Of a stretch of DNA of 64,000 bases, positions 23,701 through 35,305 are shown piece after piece (position 1 is the stretch's first letter; the number at the start of each line of letters is the position of its first letter). The translations under genes were made by a program, and so were the position numbers. This DNA is from Toxoplasma gondii ME49 (lineage: Eukaryota; Apicomplexa; Conoidasida; Eucoccidiorida; Sarcocystidae). The stretch covers positions 3,504,043 to 3,568,042 of the forward strand of contig NC_031477.1 in the NCBI RefSeq assembly GCF_000006565.2, given 5' to 3'. The notes under the pieces are model-generated. The model had not been told where the DNA came from, searched no databases, and worked only from the letters and a program-made list of their open reading frames with translations.

Positions 23701-25723
23701 TTGTAAACGCGATGGTTTACGGGAGCGTCATGGAGAATGTTGTCTTGGACGAGGAAACGCGCCGAGTGTACTTTCACGATACGACTCTTACAGATAACAC
23801 ACGGTGCACATATCCTTTAACATTTTTGGAGCACGGCATGAAAGGCCTCCCTTCCGTCCCCCTCCATCCCAAGCATTTCATCATGTTGGTGGGTCACACA
23901 GAATAGCAGCCCTTCTTGTCGTCCTTCGACTTGCGCTCTCTTTCTCTTTTTTCCACGCGACCTACATATCCTCGAGGGCTCGTTCGTAGTTGACGGAGTC
24001 GTTTTTCTTACTCTTGCTTCTGTCGCCTCTCTTTCTTCAGGTAGCGGCTTCCCTTCTTGCCTTCTACACTGGCTTCATCTTCAAATCGTTGCCTTCTTTC
24101 CCTTCTTCGGGACTGCTGGCTGCCGCCTACCCTTCTCTTTTACACTCTTCTGCTTCGAGCTCTTCTCCATGTCTTTTTTTTTGGCTGTCTGTTAGGTAAA
24201 CGACACCTTTGGTGTCTTTCCGCCCGTCGCCCGTCTTTCTCTGCCGCAAGCTCTCTTTTACTTTTTGAGTGGATTCACATGTAAAGAGACTACAGCTGAA
24301 AAAAGAAGAGATGGCACGACTCTCGAGATGCGGCGGCGCATCGTCACTTTCTCGGCCTGTTCAGGATGTCCGTTCCTGCCTCTTCACCCCACAGTCTACA
24401 GCGACCTCCTGGTAGGCATTTCCACTTTGCTGTGGGTGCAGAGGAATATCGTGAGAGCGGCAAGAGAAAAGGACGATCCAGTGGAAACTAAAACGGGGAA
24501 AACTGTATCGCACAAAGGACCTTCCTGTCTCTTCGGAAAGTTGTCGTGGGCGGTATGTCCACAGAAATGGAGAGCTGTGCCAGTCTGGGTGCTGCTGTAA
24601 TCTTCGACAGATACCTGAGCCTCATCAGGCAGAAGAACTACCCCTTTCCGCCTTCTTTGTGGCCGCTCCCTTCTTCTTGCGCCCATCATTTCTGCTGTTC
24701 TGGCATATACATACATGTGTCAGCGCGTGCTTGATGTTACAAAGGACTTACAAGGCGTCTACGTGAAAGGGCACGAACAGTCTCAGTAGCAATGATCGAT
24801 GATCCAGGATCTCGATACAAACGCAGACGTGACAGTGTGACGAGCATTTGCGCCTTTTTTCCACTGTCCGACACAGCCAAATGCGGAGTGCACTTAAATA
24901 GGCAATGGTGTATTAAGTTTCTCAGGGGAACACACGAACTCTCCCAGTCAAGAGAAAGCGCGAAAAGTAGAAAGGCAGAAACGAACGTGGTGATTTTCGG
25001 TACATGCTGGCAACAGGCTCATATCTGATTTGTATTGCATGCCTGGTGCCTCAGTGATTCTTATTCGTGGGAGCGCAGTTCCCCGGGTATTCAATCCAGT
25101 GCCCTGCCTACTACACATTCTCCTTGTGTCGTGTCTTTTGGAACAATCTTCGAGACTATATGCAGATCTATCCTCTCCAGTGACATGTTCGCAGATGCTC
25201 TAAATCTCCTCCATGTGAATGCAAGTTCTTCACCTTATGTAAGTAGTCGGTTTGCTGTATTCTTGGCTCTGTGCTCAGGAAAAAAAGATTCGAGAACACG
25301 GAACGACCGTCTGGTTGATGAACACCGGCTGGGTGGGGGGCCCAGCCTACGGCATCTCCTTTAGATCGACTGGAGAAAAAGTGCCGGTTGAGATTTCACG
25401 GCGCATCGTCAACGCGATCCACGACGGCACAATGAGCGAATGTACATTCAAGGTAGAAAACTACATGCAGAAAACCATGCGCTTTCATTTCTTCAGTCTT
25501 TTTCTGCATCCCCTAAAATTTGCGAGAGTCAGAAACATCTAGATCCGTATATATATATATATATATTCGTAAACAGAGTGCCAGATGCATATTCTATTTC
25601 CATCCAAAAAGACGATTGTGGCTCGCACGTAGTTTTGACATAGTCACACAGCGCTACACTTCTGTGGATGCTTGTTTCGATGTAAAGCGTATCTCCAAAC
25701 AGACACACAGACTGCTGTTCACA

Positions 25724-25767
<44 letters not shown>

Positions 25768-26094
25768 GGTGGACGCATGAAAAACCAGGAAGATAAAGGA
25801 CAGCACATGAGCCATAAATTGTCTTATTGTTTTTTCTGTTTGGTTCAGATACTTCCTGTGTTTGATCTGGAGATTCCAGTCACTTTTGCAGACATCCCGG
25901 AAGAGACGCTGTCGCCTCTGCAGGCGTGGACGGCGAGGACGGGAGATTCGAGGGCATTCGAGAATGAAGCGAGACACGTCGCCAGTTTGTTTGTCGACAA
26001 CTTCAAGCAGTTTGAAGGACGCGTCTCTTCTGAGGTCGCCGCACTTCTCGCGAGCTTCCAACGCGCCAATGGCACCCACAGTCTCCCTTCCTAG
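20749..26094 (+). CDS. PCK: ATP-dependent phosphoenolpyruvate carboxykinase with altered active site
   Basis: Nine exons: 20749-20937, 21294-21414, 21740-21891, 22306-22507, 22779-23008, 23574-23888, 24196-24411, 25279-25452, 25849-26094, all in phase, 614 residues. A second ATG at 20761 has better context. The body matches plant-type [58 protein letters not shown]-like strand, NTGWVGG. The enzyme normally converts oxaloacetate plus ATP to phosphoenolpyruvate, CO2 and ADP. Key sites differ: the paired Lys of the family (GGEMKKG) reads AGELHKG (H250, K251); the P-loop GLSGTGKTTL reads [10 protein letters not shown] (289-298); LIGDDEHxW reads VLADDEVLW. The metal-site Lys251, His270 and Asp310 remain. 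No mitochondrial presequence is evident. T. gondii has two PEPCK genes, and this fits the poorly expressed second isoform. Activity is doubtful. Confidence 0.9.
25548..25566. repeat. Short (TA)n run in PEPCK intron 8
   Basis: About 19 bases of alternating TA in the intron between exons 8 and 9 of PEPCK. Confidence 0.85.
25727..25762. repeat. (TA)n microsatellite in PEPCK intron 8
   Basis: About 36 bases of perfect alternating TA, 87 bases before the exon 9 acceptor. It is a likely length polymorphism between strains. Confidence 0.9.
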
Positions 26095-27269
26095 ACAGGG
26101 CGTTTGAGTGTAGGGCCCCAGCGCCGAGCCGGGAAACCGTCGCTGATGTGAGGCCCGAAGTCTAAACAGAGAGATACTGAGCGGATTCGCCGCAGGTGTC
26201 TGGCACATCCATTGTAGTAAACATCGGAAAGGGGAGAGAAAGTGTTCAGGAAGGAAACGACTCAAGACATGGCGAGCACAAGACGAAATACCCGACACAC
26301 TGAGGTGACGTAGAATCCAGAACTCCCTCTTCAAAGACGAAAGACTAATCGCTCCTACTTTTCTCCCCGAAGAACAGTCGTCTTTTCTGTCTCAGTTTGA
26401 GACTTGACGCTTTGGCGGGGGGAGAGACGGCCAAAGGTAGTGGTTGTGCTGTCCTGATCGGGGAACTAGAAAATGTGAAGGCGCATCGGCTTAGACGCAT
26501 CGGTGGACAACAATTATGTACGGGTTGTCGAGACGTTACTCCTCAAGTGCAGCTGTGGTAAATCAAACACTACAGAATGTTGCATGCTTAATAAGACTCC
26601 AGTTGTGAAAAACAGACATCTGAGTCTTCTAGGATGGTACACCCCTCCACTGGACTGTTCAAGGCAGCAAAAAGTGGGTAAGTTGAAACATAAGTCCGCT
26701 CACACTCGTAAAAACGTGTGGCAGACACCGACCTACTTCGTGGTATTCTTCGCCCTGACACTGACTTTGAGCCGAGGCGCAAAAAGGGACAATCGGGCAC
26801 GAAATCCCACAGCGTTTTAAGACATCCACCTTCACACGTACACCTGTGTGGGTGTCTCACGGATAAGCGGTCGCAGAGGAATAATACAAAATGAGGAGTT
26901 CTCTGCGTTTTACCTCGCATGAGTGTAGTAGTTTGAGAAGTGACTGAGAAAAAAGTTCACGGGCTGTGATACCAGGCTTCTTGCCGTAGCGTGGGAGTCG
27001 TGTTCCTGTGAAGTTGGTTTCTTTAGAAAACTTCCAAGAAAGATCCGAGTCCTGCTGTGGACAAACTGGACGGCCCCCCTTCGTTTTGTCTCCTTGTCAG
27101 AGAGATGCCTTCCACCAGTTCCTGGTTTTCTAAAGTCAGCGACGACCGCAAAAATCCGAGCACCGCAGGAGCAGAGCTTTTTCCTTTCAGACTTTGTCGC
27201 CTGCAACCTTAGTGACTACCCGCTATGGCATGGCTTTACGCATATATTTAAAGCCTATAAATAGATGTA

Positions 27270-27271
<2 letters not shown>

Positions 27272-27303
<32 letters not shown>
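27272..27303. repeat. (TA)n microsatellite
   Basis: About 32 bases of perfect alternating TA between PEPCK and UROD. Confidence 0.9.
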
Positions 27304-27305
<2 letters not shown>

Positions 27306-27471
27306 CACATTAACAAATAAGTTACCATATCTTCCGTACAAAGCCAGCATTAAGAACATAAAGATCATAGCTAGACCATGTATTGTAATTATCACATTAT
27401 AAGTAGATATTGTCGTTGTACAAATGATCCACAAATATGAATAGAAAGAAAGAGTGACATATGCACGGATG

Positions 27472-27492
27472 CATATATATATATATATATGC

Positions 27493-27524
<32 letters not shown>
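27472..27524. repeat. (TA)n microsatellite with single-base interruptions
   Basis: TA runs broken by two isolated G bases. They produce spurious Tyr/Ile-rich ORFs in all frames. Confidence 0.9.
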
Positions 27525-28227
27525 GGATTAATCTGAAGAACTGCACGTTTCTCGTCATGAAGATGGGCGTTATTTGCACGAGCATTTACCCAAGCAAGAA
27601 GCTGGTTGTAGGAAAAGGTGCGCGCAATGTCTGCCTCTCGTTAGAACTTTCCTAAAGATGGCCCCCGTGCCTTCTGTGTCGCTAAGGGTCGGTCCGAAAC
27701 CGGAGCATGGGTTATAACCACAACTTCTCCTGTAGTCAAATCTTTGAAGATCGAACAGTTCTGTTGAATCCACAGAAGGAAAAAACGGAATGTCGCCAAG
27801 AGTCCAAGACACAAGCACCATCGAAATAGTTGCCAGCTGCTGGCTTGACGCGACCACAAATATGGATGTACATATAGATCCAAAAACAGAGAAAAAAGGA
27901 CGAATAGACGAAAGAGAGAGAGATGAGGGAGAGAGAGTACACACATATCTGTGTACCATACGTGTGTGTGCAGCAACCACAGCAGAAAGAATCGAAAGCA
28001 GCGACACGGAGGAAAGTGAGAATATCGTGAATAGGCTGGTAACCAGAGACAAGTATGCAAGCGCAACTCACGAATCGAGACCGCTTTTTAGGGTGATCCC
28101 TGTCTCTACAAGGTGCCAGGGACAGAGCGACTTGCACCTGAAGCCCCTGATAGGGTCTGTCTTCACAGAGCGTCTTGTGTAAACGCGTGCTCCCCCAGTA
28201 AGTCACTCGTTCCTTTTCTGCTTCTCT

Positions 28228-31200
28228 TCAAACTGTTGAGGTATCTTGGCCCTCCCCGCGGAGTTCTCGAATGTAAGCCGCCGAAGCCTCCTTCACGCCG
28301 TCAATGAACGCCTTAGCATGTTCAGGTTTCATCTCAGGTTCCATGCCGTGGCCGAGATTCGCGATGTGGCGACCGACACCAAATCGGCGTATCTGCGGCA
28401 TACGTACACCACAGATGGCAGATCGCGTTTTTCAAAACTCGGCATGCGAATTTCTATTGTGTGTCCAAACTCTCCCCGATCCTCCGAGAGGGCAGCCTCC
28501 CGGTCTGTATCCGCCTAGATCCCTGTGAGAAGTGAAGCGGAAACGAAAGAAATCCGCAACATTTCGTTCCCGAACAACGGGATCGCGTTGGATAGGCGAA
28601 TTCGTCACGTTTCATGAAGGCAATCACTGGAGGGTCTGTTGATTTCTACGGACGAAGTTACACATTAGATTGTCTTCGTCGTCACGATCTGCAGTAAGTC
28701 AACATCCAAACGCATCCAGTGTAAAGCCTACGCACGCGAAGACAGAGAAGGAATTCCTGAACTGTTTCGAGTTTCTCCTCGAAAGAGCCACGCAAGCTAC
28801 AATCATCAGGAGTTTTTCTCTTTCGATAGGGGAACCGTTCCTCAAAACACTTCTTGTTCTGCAAGACACTCTCTAATTTTTTTTCCACGTTTTCTTGTCT
28901 TTCCTTCTCTTGCTCTTACCATCTTCGCGGTCTCCCTTTTAATTGTGGCAGTGTCTGTATATAAGACCTGCGGATCTAGGTTGCCTTGCAGCGCCTTTCT
29001 GTCGCCGCGGACGTCGCTCTTTCTATCTCTGTCAGACTCTGTCGCCGACGCATCGGACCGTGTGAGTTCCGCCTCGCCCGCTGTCACTTGGTCAATCTTC
29101 TCCTCGCACTGGCCGGAGAACCGGCGTTGCATGCTTTCGATTTCCGCAGAAGAGCCCAAAGAAATCACATCGAATGCGGAGTCCGCAAAGCCAGCCGATG
29201 GCCGGTCCTTCGGGAACGCAATCATCGTCACGTGAGGCCGTCGCGCCTTCACTCTCTGCAAAAAGACATTTAGTAAAAATCATTTCTCTCTGTCGCCACC
29301 AGAGCAAAACCAAACGAGTGTGCTCTCTTACTCTCCCGGGCTCATCATTCCACGTGTGACAACGAACTAAACATAGATATTCACGTACGCATATGTCTAA
29401 ATACATACAATTGTAGGTCTACATATATATATGCATATATTTATTCAGGATTACATATATATCTGCATAGCTTAACACATGTTGAAATACTCAGATAGAT
29501 ATAGATGTACAGATATAGAAAGATCTACTCATACGGCAGGAATTCTATTGCATGTCTCGATTCGCCATTCTGTGCACACCTTGCGTTCCGGAGAGGAACA
29601 GAGAGACACACAGGATGTCACCCAAGGGAACGAAATTCGAAGTGATCAGCAGAGAGGAATCTGACCGCAGAGGGCCTCTCCATTCTTTTTCTTGTAGACG
29701 AGCAAGCAGACAGTCTGTTTCTTCTTCAGATGGTAGTACAGCTGTCTCTTATCTCCACCGTTCTGTGGAGAATCCGCAAATTTTGTGAATGCATGCAAAC
29801 AGAGCAGAATCCCTGGAGTCTACAGTCCAAGCTCGAAAGTGACTGGAGCAACGCAAACTAAGTGTTCCTTTCCACGATCAACCTTTGAGTTTTTTCCGCC
29901 ACCGACACGGGAAGACGAGTAAGCGTCGCCCAGTCTCCTTCCTTTCGGGTGAGTATGTCTACTTCGAAAAAAGGAAAACAGACTTTGAAAAGGAGAGAAA
30001 AAACGAGCCTTTCAAGGAAGAGAAAGGATACAGGAAAGACGCAGAGAGAGGAAAGAGGAAAAGCAAGAACAGTTCGCGTTTCTGGCTCTCTCTTCAACTG
30101 CACGTACCTCTGCAATGGACGCCATGTACGGCGCTCCAATTTCGTCGTAGGTCTCTGCAGCAAACTGGCTAGCATTTGTGTCGAAAACCTAAGAAACCGA
30201 CAAAAAGAGAAACCAAAAGTAGACTCCACCCCTCATCACAAGTGTCTACACGAGTCCACCGAACACAGAGATTATTTGTATTTATCGTACACTGATTTAT
30301 GCTTTCATATATACATGTCTACTGGTATTGATATGTCTGCTCGAAAGAAACGAGAGTTCAATTAGACCATGCCAACAAACAGTGCACAAAGTACCTTTCT
30401 ACATAGAGATGTTCGCAGAGATCTAAATCACCGCATGACACATCGACATCCAGTTTACTGCCCCAAAACCTCCATTTGAAAACATGTCCAACTCTGCAAA
30501 TACGCACATGCACCTGCATCTACACACACATACGCACGTGTAGATCGACATCTGTATATACACACAAACGCGTTTCTGTTTGTTTCCGTCGTGACGTAGC
30601 CGTTCCGATGTCGGCTTTCGCCTGTGCAAGCGTTTATACCTGGAGGACTTGAGCTCCGGCGTCGACCTGGCCAACGAGGTACTCGACACAGATGTCGGTG
30701 ATAACTTGAAGAAGAGTGTGAGTTGCCTCGGGGTGCTCGTAGACAAACTTCTTCGCTTGTCTCCATGTTTTGCTGCCTCCACCCTCAACCATGTAAGTCA
30801 AAAGTGTCAAAGGCCCTCCACAGAAACCAATCAGAGGAATGGCGCCCGCCAGCTGCTGAGATGTGACATACACTGCGTCGAACACGTAGCCTGAAGAAAC
30901 CGGAACAGCAGCGTCCAAACCGTATGTCCACGAAATGTCCAAAGACAGGCATATCTCCCGCGTTACACTCCTGCGCCCCGAGACACAGATGTCCGAACGT
31001 GCATGCGTGAAAATGTCTTCACAAGCATAGACTTGCATATACATAATATACATATATACAGGTATGGCTTTGTCTAGACGCGTCTGTGTGGATGTGCAGC
31101 GTTCTCACTGACAAAACGCACACTGCTTGCCATATGGACAGTTTTTGGTCGAAATTCTTGCGCAAAGTACCTCAGCTCACGGTTATGTGCATCCGCAAAT

Positions 31201-34200
31201 ACATATATATATATATATATAAACATATACATATATATATATATATATTTATATATACGCGCATGATTATCCCACGTCTGCGCCGTTTAGCTTTTCTATG
31301 CATGCGTGCGCGTTTGCCTATCATGTCTATCACTGTGAGTGGATTGAGGAGAAAAGGACCAGTACCGAGAGTCTCTTCGATGTCTGGTTTGAAGTTGAGT
31401 TTCTGCATGTCCGCTGGACTCTCAATGCGCCACGCAAACCGTGGGCCTACACCTTCTTCCATTGACAACTTCATCCCCATGGCCTGTCCATACACCACAC
31501 AAACCAACAACTCCAGTTTTTCCTAACGGAAAGCAGGTGCTCAAGACGAGCGCGTGCATGCATTCACATGGTTACATAAGCTCCAGAGCATCCCGCTTTT
31601 AAAGAGAGCCAAATACGGGCATTCGCAGAAACACGAAAGGGATACGCAAAGCGCGTCTGCACCTCTCGCTTTGTGCCTCCGTCCACGTGCGGATATACGC
31701 CTGCATGTAGAGAAACGCATTCGAATGCAGAAGCGGCGCATATGCTCTCGTGTTCGCGAAGATTTGCAGAGAAACAACTGGCAGGGAGTTACCTCAGGAA
31801 TGACGAGAATGTCCGAGAAAATTATGACGGCGTCCAGCTGAGGGAACCGACGGTAAGGTTGCAAGGTGAGCTCCGACGCGAGTCGAGGATCTCGACACAC
31901 CTGGAAAAAAAACCGAAACAAACAATTTCAGACATGCGCATAACTTCTTACACATACGTAGATCTGCCCATATATATATATATATATACATGCATATATA
32001 TGTCTCGACCGTCTGCGATTCTTAGAGAGAAGGAAAATAGGTTAGAGAGCCAGGAAAACCTGAACGGCATAGGATGTGTGCGAGTCGCGCTCACGATGTT
32101 GCGAATGAGTTGAGTGAAGGCACTCTTCTCTCCGCGTCTCCCTTAGTTGCCACGCGGTTACAAAAAAGGAAGAGCGCCCTGTAGTTGTGGCCACGCAACT
32201 CCTGAACTTTTCAAGTGCATTCACACTTCACAACTAGAGCGCGCTTTCCAAACCGTCCATCCGATGAGTGTATAACTCGTCAGCGGAAGCAGTCAACTTC
32301 GACTGTACGTACACCTCATTGAGGAGCGGTGGAAACCTTTTCTGGGAAGTATATACTACGAGTTGGACTACTGGTTTAGATCTTGAAGGTCTTTGTTTAC
32401 CAAACCCAAATTTCACTTGTGCTCTTCATGACCATCATGTTAAGCGCATGAAGTGTAGTGGTATCCAGCGTGTCTTTGAAAAACCAACATTTATATACAA
32501 GCTGGACAAATATCATGATTTTCACTATGGTAGTCTCCTTCCTATTGTTCGTCCGTACGGAATACACAGATCGGATTCTTGTTGGAACATTGGGTGTACG
32601 TACACCCCAGGTCTCGTGCGTACCTCGAGAAATCCGTGCTGACGTCGCATGTTGCGGAATTCCGGCAAGTATCTTCCAGCTTGTCTCATCATCCAGACAG
32701 GAGTGAGGAAGGGTTCCTCTCCCACGGTCTTCTGCTCTGTGTCTCCGCCATGCCGACCTGCAGTCGCAAGCTCGACCGTCTTCTCTACGAGACGCGCGTA
32801 GCGTGCGGGTCCCAAAGCTGCGCGGCGAAGACTGTCGTTAACCAGCGGCTCTCTGGGATTGGCTGAGGAGAACCAGAGCGAACACCGGAGACGTGAACAG
32901 GAAATGAGGACAAGCTTGAGAGTCCACGACGCAAAGCAGACGAAACGATTCAACGGGCATGTGGGCTTCCTTCCAGTCAAGAATGGGCACTGGCCAGGAT
33001 CGGAAGAGAGAGGAAGAAGCGAAGGAGCGGCGAGACAGGAAGGCTAGAAGAAGGTGGAGAAACCGGGTGAGCACCGCGTAGAGACAAGCCGCGTCGTGTG
33101 GGTGTTGACCGGCATTGCGAATAAATGAAAAGAGAGCGAAAAAGGGGCACCGCGGTGAGCCGGAAATAGAGAGAAAACAGACACGTTGCTCACCTTTGTA
33201 AGCCGTCCTCTGTGATCGAATCAAGGCCCTTTCGTCATCGGGTGTCAGCTGCACACCAAGAGAAAAGACACCCACAGAAAACGGTAAAACGTGGACTCAC
33301 GGAAGAGTAACCAAGAACCAAGAGCTTAACAACGGTGGAGACAAGCTCCTGGAAGACACGGTACGTCTGTGTGGCCTCCGGCCCACTCTGGAGTGTCTGT
33401 CCACACCCTCTATCCTGCATCGATCTGCATCTTCTGAACCACGGTCACCCAGCTTCAGATGCTGCACATTTCTTCACACTGACATCTGCCTATCTCTCTA
33501 CGCCTTAATCTACCATATAGCGGCCTTTTGGTCTCCTTCTTGATCTCCTTCTTGATCTCCTCCTTGATGTGTCAGTTGATCTTAGTCTACCTCTCCCCTC
33601 TGCCCTCCTTCAGGATATACAGCTGAATATCATTCGTGTACTACGTCTTATTCTGTTTTTGAGCTCAGTTCCAAAGGTCTCTCAATATCCTGCGCACTCG
33701 ACATTCAGCTGCATGCGTGTCGGTCTCTAGGGTCCCGTGCGCAAACTTCTTTCTTGTCTCCGTTCTGTCCTTTTGGGGAGAATCCTTCTCAGTCTCTTGG
33801 CCACTCTTCCATTGCCACCGCAAGAATTGCCGTTGTCACGCTCGTGAACAGCGAGAAAAAGCCTCGGCGCACAGGCGAGGTTCCTACACCTCTGCCACTG
33901 CCTTTTCTGTCTCTACAACATATCTCCTCGTACTGGGAAGCTCTCTTCTCAGTTTTCCTCGCACCAGTCCTTTGTCTGCGAGGAACGAGAGCCATGAGGG
34001 CAGAAGTTACCGTGTAGAGAGCGGGCGGAGCGTCGTCGGTCCTCTCGCTTCCGGCGCTCTCCAGGGTCATATTTGCAGTTCCCTTCGGAAAGAAGAAGGA
34101 GCGAACGCCGCCAGAAAAAAATCCGAGAGAAGACTGCAACAGCTGCTCCTTCTCCGCAGCCGTCCACCTGAGGCGATCGCGGGGAGACATGCGAGGAAGG

Positions 34201-35305
34201 AAAGAAACTACGCGGGGGACGTGAAACAGAGTGGAAGAGAAGCAGAGAAAGAGGTGGAAAGGAGAAGGAAGAAGGAGAGGAGGAAAAGTGAAACACAAAG
34301 CGAAACGCGAGAGCGAAGGAGAACGAGAAAGAACAACCGAAATGGCACTGACGGGAATGGCAGGAAGACGGACAAGTGCAAAAGAAAAGAGACAGCGAAG
34401 CACCCGTGACCATGCAGAAGAACGAGACGCAGAGACCGATGGAGGCAGAAAATGTCCAAGAGACCTCTGGGCGCTGCTCTTCTTTCCAATCCGAAATCGA
34501 GCAGTCACAGAGAGACTGTCGTTTCTCTGTGGTCATCCGACTAGCTTTCTCTCCACCCGTCCTTAGCATGTCCCCTCGGACGCAGCTCTCCGTTAAAACA
34601 AGCCTCTGTTTGCCCTGAACTCCAAAGGCGCTCCTCCAGAAAAGAGATAAGACCCAAACTGGATTTCCGATCTGTCTCCCCTCTTTCCTCCTCTCCACCG
34701 GCGCCTCTCTGTTCCTCTCCCTTCCGTTCTGTCTCCTCTCCTCTCTGTTGTTCTCCTCTCCTCTGCGTCCTCTCGCATTGCTGTGTTCCCTTCCTTTGGC
34801 AAGAAAAATGCACTTACTCGTTTTTGGCTCGAGCAGCGTCCTCGCTGTCGCGCTCTTCTGTCTCTCGCCTTTCCTCTTGGCTCTGAGAAACTCGAGGGAG
34901 AACGTGGTGTGGATGTCGTTCCGTCCGACTCGAGTTTCCGGAGAGAGACGGCGCGAGCGAGTGCAGGCCGGTCTCGCCTCTGTCTTCCGAGAAGCCGTAG
35001 GCGTGAGCTGTATGTACACCTGGGCCTCGCCACCAGGACATGTCCATGTGCGCCGCGTCTCCGCGAGAAGACACGGGCAGCTGACGGCAGGTCGAAAACG
35101 CGCCGAGAAAGTGGAAGAGAGCAACGAAGAAGCAGAGACAGACAAACGAGAAGGGAGAGCGGAGTCGAAGCGGACGAGGCGTCCTGGAACGAGAAAGGAG
35201 ATGCAGCACAGACATGGACTTTGTACAAACGAATATGCTCAGCCTCGGCGGCAAGGAAGACTCTCGCTCGTCAAGAAGGGAAGGAGAGGAGGAGGACGCC
35301 TGCAT
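28228..35305 (-). CDS. UROD: Uroporphyrinogen decarboxylase with apicoplast-type leader
   Basis: Ten exons, complement of 34818-35305, 34011-34167, 33194-33248, 32624-32862, 31793-31900, 31366-31483, 30640-30890, 30108-30188, 28920-29255 and 28228-28392. All junctions are in phase. The product is 665 residues from the first ATG, or 635 from an ATG at 35215. The enzyme decarboxylates the four acetate side chains of uroporphyrinogen III to give coproporphyrinogen III. Catalytic elements are intact: [44 protein letters not shown] and [13 protein letters not shown]. The N-terminus has a hydrophobic core ([19 protein letters not shown]) followed by a basic, Ser-rich stretch, the expected signal-plus-transit leader for the apicoplast. 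Between DVISLG and ALQGNLDP there is an extra charged, Ser-rich segment of roughly 40-45 residues. Introns carry TA repeats. It converges on PEPCK. Confidence 0.93.
29422..29462. repeat. TA-rich microsatellite in UROD intron
   Basis: Short TA runs in the intron between the exons at 30108-30188 and 28920-29255. Confidence 0.75.
31202..31256. repeat. (TA)n microsatellite in UROD intron
   Basis: Two TA runs separated by AAAC, in the intron following the exon 31366-31483 on the minus strand. Confidence 0.9.
31971..31998. repeat. (TA)n microsatellite in UROD intron
   Basis: TA run about 70 bases upstream (minus-strand sense) of the exon beginning at 31900. Confidence 0.85.

Larger units (their letters stand above)
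26095..28227. other. Convergent intergenic region between PEPCK and UROD
   Basis: 2.1 kb between the two stop codons, expected to carry both 3'UTRs. It holds two TA microsatellites (about 27272-27303 and 27472-27524) and a purine-rich stretch near 27900-27940. No exon is supported. Confidence 0.5.

Noticed and set aside
25654..26334. Minus-strand 226-residue ORF
   Set aside because: It is antisense to the last PEPCK exon and includes the TA repeat read as alternating Tyr and Ile.
33717..34409. Plus-strand 230-residue ORF
   Set aside because: It is antisense to UROD exon 34011-34167 and its purine-rich flanking intron; composition explains the openness.
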